Positions 1-11,530 of a DNA stretch of 64,000 nucleotides are shown one piece after another (the first letter of the stretch is position 1; the number at the start of each line of letters is the position of its first letter). The notes beneath the pieces are model-generated. The model was not told the DNA's origin. It saw nothing but the letters and a program-made list of their open reading frames with translations, and searched no databases. The stretch spans positions 868,001 to 932,000 of the forward strand of contig JAEUWY010000002.1 in the NCBI GenBank assembly GCA_022059125.1. Direction: 5' to 3'. The translations under genes and the position numbers were made by a program. This DNA is from Corynespora cassiicola (Eukaryota > Ascomycota > Dothideomycetes > Pleosporales > Corynesporascaceae).

Positions 1-525
1 ATTCTTCGTTATCTGACCAATATCTTGAACATACTACGGATAGCAACACCAAGCGAAACAGCGATTGGATACTCTCATTTTGGATCCAGATCTGTCGAGA
101 CCGTTTGGTCGAAGTTTGAGGGTTTGTTCGCTTAGATATTACAGGACTCCAACACTGTGCTACGAGGCCTAGAATCAAAACACCCAATCTAAATCTCGGA
201 TCACGCGTTTCAACTACCGACAAACATCATTGGCAGGCGACGCTCATGTGGAGCCTGGCCATTTAATATATCCACCATAAAATGGGTCTGATTAATTCTC
301 TTGCAACCAATACTTGATGAAGGCCTCATTTACCCGTCGGCATTATCGAGCGTTGCGCACGGCAGACGGGATCCGTGTACCGTCCAAACGCTGCACCGCA
401 TTTTCTGGGGTGCAGATTAACTGTCTGGCTGGTGCGAGTGCGGCTACTGGGGGTTAATGGGTGTCACAAGTATCAGTGCCCTGAAAGAGGAAGACTACGG
501 TTGAATGAGCAGGAGACCGGTGGAC
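1..525. other. Intergenic, upstream of the AA9 gene
   Basis: I see no gene here. No open frame has coding character, and the start of the window may cut through a neighbouring intergenic region. The last part is presumably the promoter of the AA9 gene that starts at 616. Confidence 0.5.
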
Positions 526-532
526 ATAAATA
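526..532 (+). promoter_or_regulatory. TATA-like element before the AA9 gene
   Basis: The motif ATAAATA lies 84 bases upstream of the start codon at 616, a usual distance for a fungal TATA element with a short 5' leader. This rests on motif and position only. Confidence 0.4.
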
Positions 533-615
533 TACTCGCCTCAATCTCATCTGTCGAAATCCTCAGGATCCACCGCTCGAGCAAAGACACCAAAAGAGTT
601 TTGACCATCGCAACG

Positions 616-1363
616 ATGAAGTTCCTCCTCACTGCACTCCTAGCCGTCACGGCCTCGGCCCACTACACCTTCCCAGCCCTCATCGCCGGCGGTTCCTCGA
701 CATCAGACTGGCAGTACGTCCGCAAGACGACCAACTTCCAGAGCAACGGCCCCGTCACGGACGTAAAGTCCAACCAAATCCGCTGCTATGAGTTGAGTCC
801 CGGCACGGGTGCGCAGACGTACACGGTTAAGGCGGGCGATAACGTCGGCTTCGTGGCGAAGAGCTCCATCTCGCATCCAGGCCCGCTTCAGTTCTACATG
901 GCCAAGGTACCCTCAGGCAAGACGGCCGCGGATTGGGACGGCAGTGGGAATGTGTGGTTCAAGGTATGTCAGCCCAGATCCTTACTTCCTAACCATGCCG
1001 TAGAATCCTAACACAACAAATCAGATTTACGAGCAAGGCGCCACCATCTCTTCCGGCGGCATGAGCTGGGCCTCCTCGGGCAAGACGTCCGTCACAGTTC
1101 CCATCCCCAAGTCTCTCCCCTCGGGCGAATACCTCTTCCGCGTGGAGCACATCGCCCTGCACTCTGCGTCCAGCGTCGGCGGCGCCCAGTTCTACATCTC
1201 GTGCGCGCAGCTCAAGGTCACGGACGGTGGGAACGGAAGTCCCAGCCCGCTGGTCGCTTTTCCGGGAGCTTACGATCCAAATGATGCGGGGATCAAGTTG
1301 AATATTTATTATCCTGTACCGACGTCGTACACGCCGCCTGGACCTAGGCCGTGGACGGGTTAG
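616..1363 (+). CDS. AA9 lytic polysaccharide monooxygenase (secreted)
   Basis: Two exons, 616-963 and 1025-1363, with a 61-base GTATGT...CAG intron, give 228 residues. Residues 1-15 are a signal peptide. Cleavage before His16 leaves an N-terminal His (HYTFP...), the first ligand of the copper histidine brace. The second active-site His is in the HPGPLQFYMAK segment, and the family QxY motif appears as GGAQFYISCAQLKV near the C-terminus. AA9 enzymes (formerly GH61) oxidatively cleave cellulose and some hemicelluloses outside the cell, using Cu and a reductant plus O2 or H2O2. The protein ends soon after the catalytic domain in a short Pro-rich tail, so there is no CBM1 cellulose-binding module. 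The start at 616 is chosen because it immediately precedes the signal peptide. The longer frame from 505 lacks this logic. Confidence 0.93.
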
Positions 1364-1501
1364 GGGGCAGAGAGAGGAGGGTGTTTGATATCCAGAGGGT
1401 ACTGATAGAGAATGATGAATGATTTAAAAGCTCGTCTCTTTGCATTTTCGTGATTGTGGGATTATCTACGCCACCTTTCATACCGATTCTCCTGATTAAC
1501 T

Positions 1502-2956
1502 TTACTCCAAAACCTCGCTCGTGGGCCGCACCGGCAACCGCATCTTCAAGTACGTCTTATCAATGAGCTCCATCTGCCGCACCGAATCCTCATGCTCGAT
1601 CCAAACCCCCGACCCCTCTCTCCCCTTGACCCTATTCACAAACTCCTCCAACTGATACCTATACGTACTCCACCACTCCTCGCCCTTCTTCCCCTCCCCG
1701 TCAGGCCACTTGTAGCTCTTCACAAACTCCGTCTCTTCCTTCGTCCGCACTACTTTCCCCCCCTGTGCGGGATCCCTAAACTCGGTAACCGTAACCACAT
1801 CAATCCGATGATACAGATTCGGCATCATATAATTGTGCATCACCACCACCCTCCTAACCCACTCCTCGACGCCCCCCTCTGCCGCGACCCCAACCCTCCG
1901 CGCCCGCCCCCTCACCCAAAACGTCGGCATAACAACCCGCTCCCCAAACCCCGGCCACCCCCACGTCAAAGACGGCGCCCAGTACCCGCCCCTGGCGCGC
2001 AAATCCGCCTCGACGCGCGCCGTCGCGCCGCCTTGGAAGCGGAACGTCGCGGAGACGGCTTCCTCGCACAGCGGATCCGCGCCCTCGGGCAGCGCGCGGT
2101 AGCCCGCCTCGGCCACGTCTTCGGGTTCGCTGCGGAAGACGCTGCGCGTGCTGTGGACGCCGTAGGCGCCAAAGTCCATGAGCGTACCGCCCGAAAGGGC
2201 GTACGTGAAGCGGATGTCATCCGTGGAGAACCAGCCGGCGGGGAACGTGTTGATGGCTTCTGTGTCGTGGATATCGGCGGGGTCGCCGATGAGGGAAAGG
2301 AAGGTGGACCAGGCGGGGTGGAAGGCATAGTGGAAGGCTTCGAGGAGGACGGGGGGGTTGGGGGATTGGAGGACGGGGTGGTGGAATAGGGAGTGGGCTT
2401 CTTTGGCGTTGGAGACGGAGGGTTTTTCGAGGAGGACATGCTTTCCTGCTTTGAGGGCGGCAAGGGTGTAGGGGTAGTGGTGGCTGTTTGGGAGGGGGTT
2501 GTAGATGCAGTCAATGGATGGGTCGGCAATGAGGTCTGGGGGGAGTGTGAGTTGAGGTTCACGGTGTGGGGTTTTGTTTGGAAGGAAGGGGCAGAAACGT
2601 TTAGACTGATCCAAAACTCCTGGGAGTTTTTTTGGGATCAAATGAGTACTTACCTTCGTATGTTTTGTGGACAATGGGTATACCATGTTTCTTCGCGAAC
2701 GCTTCCGCCTTCTTTGGGTCACGAGCGGCAACGGCCGCGATGATGACTTCTGGGTGCGAGCGTGCCGGGCCGATCAATGCCATAGGGCTGTGTTATGATC
2801 AGCATTTTCGTTCAGATAACTTTGTGGCAATGCCGTTGCTCACGCGATGTTGGCAGCACCCAATATGCCGAAGCGAAGAGCTCCATCGCTCTTAGCTGGT
2901 GTAGGAGGATAGACGTTCGTATACAGGCGCTTCACAAAGCCAATGGCCGAGGCCAT
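1502..2956 (-). CDS. Gfo/Idh/MocA oxidoreductase (dihydrodiol dehydrogenase-like)
   Basis: Exons 2844-2956, 2654-2787 and 1502-2535 (reading leftwards) join in frame to give 426 residues. Introns are 56 and 118 bases. The N-terminus carries the Rossmann motif FGILGAANIA for NAD(P) binding. It is followed by AARDPKKAEAFAKKHGIP, then YNPLPNSHHYPY and HVLLEKPS, the latter holding the conserved EKP of the family. The C-terminal half is the substrate and dimerisation domain. Family members reduce or oxidise sugars, inositols or trans-dihydrodiols. The closest match by eye is the fungal trans-1,2-dihydrobenzene-1,2-diol dehydrogenase-like group. No signal peptide is seen, so it is probably cytosolic. 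The third exon is strikingly GC-rich at third positions. It converges with the AA9 gene, 138 bases apart. The substrate cannot be told from sequence. Confidence 0.88.
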
Positions 2957-4409
2957 TGTGAGCACTGATGGTGGTATGTACAAAAAATTGTCTTTGAAAG
3001 AGCGGGTATATCGTGACAGCCTAGTAACGGGTACGACAAGAGCCGGAATCCCGCCGCTAACTTGATGATTGAGCCTTGTAACCCCATTCAGGTAGGAGAT
3101 GCAGTGCACGTGATGCCAAGGCCAATCATGGCCGTTTCCCGTGTGATTTTGGTCACTCCCGGATGCACCGGATTCTTATTCAAATGAACACCAGAGTTTC
3201 AAACTACTTCGTTCCTGCAGCAACTTCCTCGATCATTCCACCCGCAGTTTGAAAGTCCATCCAAATCTCTAATGTTAGTATCATGCTCTCGGCACCCTGT
3301 GTATGTCATTCCCTCTTAGCACTTGGCGACCTCTATCGAGAGCATCTTTTTAGCTTATTCAAAATCCATTACACCATAATCATATCTCTGGGAACTGGTG
3401 TTTAATTCTAAGAAATGCGGAGATGAAGTTGTTGATTATTGTCGAATGCAATCCAGCATCATTACCCCACACATAGAGCAGGGTCTGGAACTTTGCAGAT
3501 CCTTCAAGCTGCAAAGTGAACATTACGCAAGACAAGTCGCTGGGATATCACCTCAGCGCTGGATTATGAGTAGACAGAATTCGTTGGTGGGATTCCAGAT
3601 ACCGATATATTCCAGCCGTCACGATAAAGCTCTAGAGTTTGGCATTGGTCTGCATAAATACGGCTTATCTTGAAACCAGTCATAAAATATACATATGTAA
3701 AGAACTGAACAATCGGGATTGCTCGAAATGGTGCGGGGAACCTTGCTTGGTTGATGTTCTCACGATGCACTAGCTCTGCTGCAGAGGGATCTAGCAATTC
3801 GCAGCCTGCCGGCACAATCTTTTAACGAAATTTACTTTCATATCAAGATTTAAGCTCTTGCGTGAACTCCTCAAGGGGCAGTCGCATTCTTATATCGATA
3901 TCGGAGAGGATTCAACACAAGACCCAAATTCATTGCGGATTCAAGAGCAGTCTGATCCAAATCATGGAATTTCTGTAGATTCACAACATGCCTAGGTACT
4001 TACCAACATCATGTTAGCATAGTATAATTGAATGGTGTGGCAAAGACCGTCAATGCGAATGCGGATGCGGCTGAGCGTTATGCCGTTTTCAAGTCCTAGC
4101 TTCTGTATTTGAGATTTTTAACTTTCGGGGCGTGTCTCCTCCACTGGATACCAAAATAGCCTTTCCAGCCCTTAATCCCTGGCTTGTCGGCAAACTTCGA
4201 TAGGCAACGCCTCTTTCTACACCGCCTATCACCTTCTACGGACCAAGTGCCGTATAACATCAAAGGATGAGTCTTCTCTTATGTCAACGAAATAACCATC
4301 TTCCTGTCGCTCAGGACGGACTGAGGTACGTGTCTTGGCTACTGCAGCCTTATATCGGCTTTGGTTCATGCGCGCAGGCTGTTTTCCAAGATATCCTCCT
4401 ACATAGGAC
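2957..4409. other. Intergenic, no gene seen
   Basis: About 1.45 kb of mostly AT-rich sequence between the divergent oxidoreductase (-) and the Zn2Cys6 regulator (+), so it should hold both promoters. Short open frames, such as 3398-3673, show no family resemblance. No repeat or RNA gene was recognised. Confidence 0.5.
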
Positions 4410-6823
4410 ATGAATCGTACAACCAAACCATCAACTCAGTCGAACTCCACTCCTCGGAGACGAGCACTCGTCAGTTGCGATAGATGCAAATTACGGCGAG
4501 CACGATGCATTCGGGCCGACCCCAATACGGCTTGCGCTGACTGTCAATCAAGTGGCTCGCAATGCGAGTCCAAGCTGCCTCGAAAACAGAGAGTCTATGG
4601 TAGTGTCGAGACACTCAGTCTTAGGTTCCGAGCGCTAGAATCATTGGTCAAGGGTCTCTTCCCAGATGAAGATGTTCAGGATACCAAGACGCTGTTCAAA
4701 ATTGCTTCTTCTCGTCAAATCTCGATGCCTGCACAAGACGATTATACCCAACTGCCGGATAAGATTTTCAGCCACTCGGAAAAGCCAGAGTCGCACACAA
4801 CAGCGGACAGCAATCCAATTCCACGATTAAAATACGCGCGTACCAACAGCTCGGGAACTAGCGGAAATCGTCTCGGAGAAAAGAATATATACACTACTCA
4901 TTGCGCAGCCTTTTATTTCGGGCCTTCAAGCAGCTTCAGCATAGGACCGAAAGTGCAGAGTCTAGTTACACGATATTATGCGCTGCCCTTGGGTACATCC
5001 TTGATACGCTACCCAATTTCTCAATCATCGCATCATCTGGCTTCGACTGAAGACCAGGCTGGAAGTTCGAAGCGCCAGAAAAGAAAAGTCGCAGATACCG
5101 CATTTGGCAATCGGAATGCCTCGGATGATGAAAGGAAGGCTCATAAGAAATCTCGACTGGATTTACTCATCTCAGACCGCGTCAATGCTAGCAACACGCC
5201 AAAAGATTTCCTTCCATCTAAGCCGGTAGCCGATTCACTAGTATCTGCATTCTTTGGTCGATTCAATGCAAGATTCCCTATTTTCGACAGGGATGTTTTT
5301 CAGTCTCGGTATGATGCGACTTTCTCTCTGTCATCTACCAATCTCAACTTTCAAGATATGGATATTGGATGGACTTGCTGTTTGAAGCTAATAATGGTAC
5401 TTGGGGCACAAGACGCGAATGTTAGTCGCATATTACCAATTACCATCTCACCCAATCCGAAACCAATCGCTGACTTAGCCAGGATCGGGACGAAGAAAAA
5501 TCTTTGATACTCCAGAAGAACTGCTTAGAATTCGTATGGGCCAATTTTGCGCGGCTCATGAACGTTTCTATTATAAATATCCAGGCGTTGATGCTTCTTG
5601 CATATTGGGACCACAAATTTGGCAGTCGAAACAGCTCATGGATTCTTGTCGGTATTGCTAACCGCATGGTAAGGCAGATATGAATCCAGAGCGCTTATTT
5701 ATTCTAACATCACTAGGCCTTCTCCTTGGGATTACATCGGGAATGCACTATGGCGGATTTAGAACCTGAAGAGAGGGTGACTAGGAGGATTGTGTGGCGA
5801 GCTGTGTACGGCTTTGAGAAATTTCTTTGCATTATACTTGGAAGGCCAAGCTCCATCGACGATCAGGATACTACGACTAAATATACGGATGAGGATATGG
5901 TGAAGAACGAAGAGACTCCTGTCACCTACCTGGAAGCCACAATACAACTGATAGGTCTGTCCGATTCCCTCAGACGAAAAGCCTATGCCAGCGACAGTTC
6001 TGAGGATAGGAACGCCCCATCTATACACGCCGCAAAAGATTTGCTGGAACAACAAGACAACTTGTACAAATCTCTTCCAACTTCATTTTTACAATCTGCC
6101 TCAACAGAAGGTAACAGTAGCGGCAACTGGACCCTTCACATGTTTTATCATTATCTTCGATGCGTCATTACTCGAAGCTTCCTACTTCAGATACTGGAAA
6201 TGAGGATGGCAGAGCTCGAGAGTAAGTTTGTGACTGCACCGGGGAACCTACACCAGAGAGAATTACTAGCTCAAGAATGCGTCTTGTCAGCACAAATCTG
6301 CCTCCAAATCCTGAGTGGTGCCAATGAGGCTGGAGTCTTGGATGGCGCAAAGTGGGAAGATGATTCTTACATTTCACACGCCATCCTCATCCTTTGCATC
6401 GACATTCTCATACGACCGAGACGCGATGCTGACTCCAGTCAAGACACAAAACGAAAAACGCTGGTTTCCCACGCTGTTTCCTGGTTGAAAGGATCTAACT
6501 TGGCCCCAAATCTCAATCAGCTGAGTCAGGCTGCTGTACAGCTTGCGGGAATTACTGGAGCAACAAATGAGCCTTATACTCGGCAGCAAAACTCGGGCCA
6601 ATTTGATCTCCTTGCTCCTTTGTCTCGGCAAAATTCGTATGCAGGCGACGAAGATTCTACTGGAGAGAGTGGTTTCATGAATGCTTCTGGATGGTATGAG
6701 AATGAATTTGCCGACATATCCTATCTCTTCGACATTCAGGACCCTTCTTTCTTCGAGCAAGTTTCCGATCCAACCATCTACCAAGATCTTGGAGCTTGGA
6801 TGGATGAACCGCAAGAGCATTAG
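4410..6823 (+). CDS. Zn2Cys6 transcription factor with fungal-specific domain
   Basis: Exons 4410-5420, 5483-5668 and 5717-6823 join in phase 0 and give 767 residues; introns are 62 and 48 bases. Near the N-terminus lies a binuclear zinc cluster: CDRC, KLRRARC, then CADC and SGSQC (Cys spacing C-x2-C-x6-C...C-x2-C-x6-C). This type binds paired CGG half-sites. After a Ser-rich linker come a basic patch (SKRQKRK...) and the middle homology region. The reconstructed GIANRMAFSLGLHRECTM then RRIVWRAVYGFEKFLCIILGRPSSI match the fungal_trans domain pattern, which supports both introns. The C-terminus is acidic and aromatic, as in activation regions. The next gene downstream, on the same strand, is an FAD oxidoreductase that it may control; this is inference from position. 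No named orthologue can be assigned. Confidence 0.9.
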
Positions 6824-7383
6824 GCGTTCTCGAGGTGATTACAACTTCGCATCACGACAAACTGGAGCTGTTTGTTTCATCTGAGCACATTGTTATCGCA
6901 GGATTTCGAACACTACCAAGCAACCATCAGCGATTGCTGCAACAGCTTTTTCGATTCGCAAATTTTATGACATCAGAAACATTCGGATCAAGTGGTAATG
7001 CAAATTCGTTAATCCGGTATGGACGCGATGATCTGCACGTGGTGTTGCGGCGCTGGCGGCAAGATCTAGATCGATCATCGCTTCGCGCCAAGAGATCTTC
7101 CGATCGCGTCTGCCAACCATATTCCGCCTTTGTAGTTCATGACGCACTCTTTCCAACATGGTTTATCGACCTGGAGAACAAACGCAAGGGTATGGCGGCC
7201 CTCAAAACGTCAGACTTTCTTCTTCCATAGTGGATTTTGGGCCTGAAACTACTCGGACCTCAAAATTTTGGAAGTACCAGGAGGTGTTGCCTATTGATAT
7301 CAGACTTTTGCGATAGCTAGTCGTTTCGACGTGCTTCCATGAGAGCTTCACGCGAAGCTGAGCCTATCCTTCCCACCGCCAAT
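6824..7383. other. Intergenic, promoter of the FAD oxidoreductase
   Basis: About 560 bases between two same-strand genes. An open frame at 6835-7230 has no recognisable domain and is taken as chance. There is an in-frame upstream ATG at 7339 (see the next gene). Confidence 0.4.
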
Positions 7384-9250
7384 ATGGCTTCTAGCAATGG
7401 AAAGAGCAAAACGGCAAAGAAACGCATATTAGTAGTCGGAGCTGGAGCTGCTGGTAAGTAACAATCAGTACAGTCCTGGGCCTTTCTAACCATTCACGCG
7501 CAGGCATGTCATGTGCCCACCACCTCGCCCAGCACCCTGATAAATTCGATGTGACTTTGATCGATGCAGTTGACTACTGTGGCGGTCAAGCGTTTTCCAT
7601 TCCAATTGACAAGGAAAAACATGGCGCTAGCTGGCTGAACCAAGGTGTTCAAGGAGGCAGTTATATCTTCCACCACACGATGACTATGTTTTCTAGGCAG
7701 GGATATCATGCAGACCCCGTAAAGTTGCAGGTAAGAAACAGAGCCAACAGCATGAACCATTGACACTGACTGTCCAAGGTCTCGTTCGGAAAAGATGAAG
7801 TATTCTGGTCCAACGTATTCCCGACTCAACTACTAGAACGCCACCAGAAAGAAATCAGACGGTTTAAGAAGATGCTCACCATAGTACGGTGGTTCGAGTT
7901 GTTTTTTGCCCTAATACCCATCAAGATTTTGCTAAAGATGTTCTTCTTCTCCGACGAATTTACAAACACTATTGTCCTTCCCATGGTCGCCCTCTTTCTC
8001 GGTACTGGAAACTACACGCCCGAGGTGCCCAGCATCATACTGGAGCGTCTTTGCACCAGCCCAACCTACGGCATGTGGTACCCTCCGGACAAGCTGAGCA
8101 TAGCCAGCAACCTTCCTCCCATGGTTGTGTTCCCCCGGTTCGAGAAATTCTACGACAGCTGGAGAAAAGACTTGATCTCCAAAGGCGTCAACGTCCGACT
8201 CTCGACTGAAATCACCCAAGTCGTAAAGCGAGACAAAACCGGCGTGACAGTCAAACTGATCAAACGAACCCCATCCCCCGACAAGCACAACCCCAACAGC
8301 GCCTGGGTCCCCCACGACGACCGAAATGCCGACGCCGGCGCCCAAGAAATCGAAGAACACTACGACGAGCTGGTACTCTGCGTGCTGTAAGTCTTCAACT
8401 CACACTCCTTATTCCTACTCGCGCCCATTCTAACAATGACCCCAGCGCCGACACCGCAAAGCGCATCCTCACCCCGACCGCCTCCTTCCGTGAACGCCAC
8501 ATCCTCGGCTCCGCCAAGTTCTCAAACGACATCACCATAACCCACACCGACACAGCCTACATGTCCAAGCACTACGAAAACTTCTACAACCCCTCTCAAG
8601 CCGTCTCCACTCTATCGGGCGTCGACCAATCCGCACGCAACCAGTCCGCCCAGAAATCCTTCAAGCCAATGTACATGATCAAAACGTACCCGACCGACCG
8701 CACAAAGCTCGAAATGTGCTTCGACTGCACAAACTACCAGTCCCAGTTCCCGCCCGACGTCCCCTTCGAACGGCACGTCTTCCAGACCATATTCCTGAAC
8801 AAGGAGCGCGACGGCGCCCTCTGGAGCGACGGGGAGATCGACCCCGACAAGGTCATTCGCAAGGATTGGTGGCACCAGCTGTGCCATTCGTGGACGCACT
8901 ATGCGTTTGTGGTGCCGTGGGTGTGGGCGATGCAGGGGCGGAGGAGGACGAGGTTCGCGGGGTCGTGGACGCTGGTTAATGCGCATGAGGTGGCGGTCAT
9001 GAGTGGAATTGCGGCGGCGGTGGATCTTGGGGCGACGTATCCTGAGGACCTGGAGAGGGATGGGTTTGCGTTGTTGTGCTTTAGGTTGTATTATTTGCTG
9101 GCGTATGGGAAGTGGTATCGTAGGAGGGCGGCGAAGGAGGGGCCAGGGAAGGATTGGGCGAGTGGGTTGTATGGGTCGGTGTATCAGGGGCCCGGTGTGG
9201 TGGATCAGGAGAGGTTGACTTGGAGGGAGGAGAATGGGATCAGTGGATGA
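7384..9250 (+). CDS. FAD-dependent amine oxidase-like oxidoreductase
   Basis: Exons 7384-7453, 7504-7730, 7779-8386 and 8446-9250 join in frame to 569 residues; introns are 48-59 bases. The N-terminus has the dinucleotide-binding motif (ILVVGAGAAG, split by intron 1), followed by an acidic residue in VTLIDA and CGGQAFS, as in flavin amine oxidases and the related NAD/FAD-binding proteins. A hydrophobic stretch (WFELFFALIPIKILLKMFFF) suggests membrane association. Near the C-terminus GSWTLVNAHEVAVMSGIAAA matches the usual second FAD contact in this fold. The substrate is unknown. I prefer the ATG at 7384 (A at -3, G at +4) to the in-frame ATG at 7339, which has a poor context and would add 15 residues. 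It follows a Zn2Cys6 regulator gene on the same strand. Confidence 0.85.
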
Positions 9251-9855
9251 TGGAATTGAGGGGAGTGATGGTTGGAGACGGTGTTTAGTTGGTGTGTTAG
9301 TACCTAGGTAATAAGTGACATTTCTTGAAAGTTCGTCATATCCTCCTCTCTGATGAGTACCTTCAGTGCAATATCAACAAAAACCTTGGATAAGTATAGT
9401 AAAAATTTATTGTCCGTCAGGTACTTCTATTAATATGGCCATTCCCCTTCGTATGCAAAACTCGATTGGCGATTATACACAACCCTCCGCCAAATCCTCA
9501 TTTATATGCAATGCAATCATAGAAGCACCCAATTCCAAATGCAAGCATTCCATTACGTGAAATCATAGACGTTGGTTGGAATCTCATTTCGGCATGGAAG
9601 CTGGCGACGGGCCGCACATATAGGCGGAGAAACCACAATCTTCATTTTCCGGTACCTTCCTCTCGATGAAGAAAGGTACCAGCTTCCATCCGTACTTTGA
9701 GCATAGGAAATCCTTACCGTCGTTGCATGACCCGTCCAATGCATATCCACATTTCAAAATGAACAGACCATCCAAGCTCATATTCATGCTAGCCTATTGG
9801 CATCTAGGCCCCTCAAAGAATAGAAAAAAAAAGGATACATCTCGGGTCGAGGAAT
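9251..9855. other. Intergenic, no gene seen
   Basis: About 600 AT-rich bases between two convergent genes, with an A-rich run near 9825. Nothing further is recognised. Confidence 0.5.
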
Positions 9856-10768
9856 CTAGTTGGTATCAAACTTGGTGCGAACAGTCCGCGATCGGTCCCC
9901 TGGACACAACATTAGCACATCACCCCACAAACAGAAATCAAAACCCATCGGCAATAGGATGCGCAACCAACTTACATCGCCCATAAAGCTCGTATCCCAC
10001 CACGAAAACAACGGGCAACCCCACTATAATGCCCGTCACCCTTCGCGCCGCGGGCTTGTACTTTGGCGGTAGCTTGCCGTCATAAGCGTACGGCCGATGC
10101 CCCGACGGCCCCGCTGGCCCCGGGAGAGGCCCAGAAGACGGCGCGGAAGGCCCCGAAGGGGCGGCTGGCGGTGGCCTGGAGATGGTCGCAGGGTTGAGGG
10201 GCTTGTTGGGGAGGGGGATGGTGGTGGCGCGGGGCGCTGCGGGCGCGGGCGTGCTCGTGGGCTTCGGCGGGGTGGGGATTCCAGGCGGGGGCCTGGTGGT
10301 GGGCAGTGGGGGTATAGAGGGCGGCTTGGGGGTGCTCGAAGGCGGCTTTGGTGTCGAGGGTGTGGGTTTCGCGGGCTGGGGGGCTGGCGCATCAGCGGGT
10401 TTTTGTGTTGAGGATTCGGGCGTGATGCTCTTCAATGTGCCCGTCTGCGCGACTTCTTGCAGAATCTTGCTCGACGATGGCGTCACGGGCGTGGGTTTTG
10501 TCTTCGTCTTCGCGGCAGTGTCCTTCTTTGCTGTAGTAGTCGTATCCGCAGCCTTTTTGGTCTTGGTCGCTGTGCTCTTCTTCTCCGCCGCCGGCTTCTC
10601 TGCAGTCTTCTTGTCTTTGGCTGTAGTCGTGGCCTTTGTAGACGCCTTCCGTACCCCCGTCTTCTTCACTTCAGCCACCGACTCATCGGCCACCTTCCTC
10701 GGTCGTCCGCGCTTCTTGGGGGTCTCTACGGGCGCGGATGCCGCGACTTCTGCGGCCGTCGTCGACAT
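9856..10768 (-). CDS. AT-hook, Pro-rich protein with C-terminal membrane segment
   Basis: Exons 9976-10768 and 9856-9899, with a 76-base GTAAGT...CCAG intron, give 278 residues. The intron is inferred because it replaces an abrupt read-through tail by a short basic end (RWDRSRTVRTKFDTN) and both sites are canonical. Residues near 19-25 are an AT-hook core (KKRGRPRKV). Then come Lys/Ala/Thr-rich repeats (histone-H1-like), a long Pro/Ser-rich middle and, near the C-terminus, a basic lead-in (PPKYKPAARR) followed by a hydrophobic segment (VTGIIVGLPVVFVVGYELYG) that looks like a transmembrane helix. The C-terminal block looks like a short conserved fungal membrane segment, but I cannot name the family. 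Location could be the nuclear envelope or mitochondrion; both are inference. Confidence 0.75.
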
Positions 10769-11530
10769 GTTGGTGCGTTCAATTGGTATCGTGGAATTCG
10801 GGGTCGATCGAACCGGAGGTGGAAATGATAGGGAGAGGCGGGATGCTGCAATGCGACGCGAGAAAGGAGATCTTCGCGACGCGTCGATGAGTGAGTCGAA
10901 ATTTTGGGCGAGTAGGAGCGCAGAAGGACCAGGGTTGCTGGGCAGGGTTCATGGCCACTGATGGGCCCGCGGTTATCGATTAGGGGCGTGAACGCTTGGG
11001 GTGGGGTGAGGTTGTCCACGTCTTTGTGCAGAGATCTGTTTACCAAAACATCTTCATGATCGCGTCTCGTTTTTTTTTTCTTGCGTGTCGTATTCGACGG
11101 CAGAAGTTCAAAGGTTACCATTTTCACATGTAAAAGTGCAGGGGTTTCTGCACCAGGGGCGCGTTCGTACAATCTAACCCCTTCTAACAAGGCTGACCAC
11201 ATGCCCGCTGACAACCGTTCTGAATTAGCTCGAGTGGGGAATCTGGGAAGCCATGTCGAGTGCGTCTGTAGCTGACAAGTTTGGTGCTAGGTGACTGCAC
11301 ACCGCCGGCTTCCAATATCCAGGATCTAGCTTCTTCTCCAAGCATCACATGTGAACCTGGCTGTGCCCCTGGACACCTTTCGAGAGACGAGCATCAACAA
11401 CCGCCAGAGCAGACTTTAGGAAAGAGATACTTGAAGTTCAAGGAGGAAAAAAAACTAGAATTCTATTTTGTACTAGCACAAACATCCAATGCCGAAGTAA
11501 CCACTTCGTGCAATTTACATATGATACAGC
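10769..11530. other. Intergenic between two minus-strand genes
   Basis: About 760 bases holding the promoter of the AT-hook gene and the 3' end of the acyl-CoA dehydrogenase gene. Open frames in this stretch are short and without family resemblance. A T-run lies at about 11070-11078. Confidence 0.5.

Noticed and set aside
1592..2389. 265-residue Pro/Arg/Gly-rich plus-strand frame
   Set aside because: Antisense shadow of the GC-rich third exon of the Gfo/Idh/MocA gene.
10182..10961. 259-residue plus-strand frame rich in Gly and Val
   Set aside because: Antisense shadow of the Pro/Ala-rich AT-hook protein gene.
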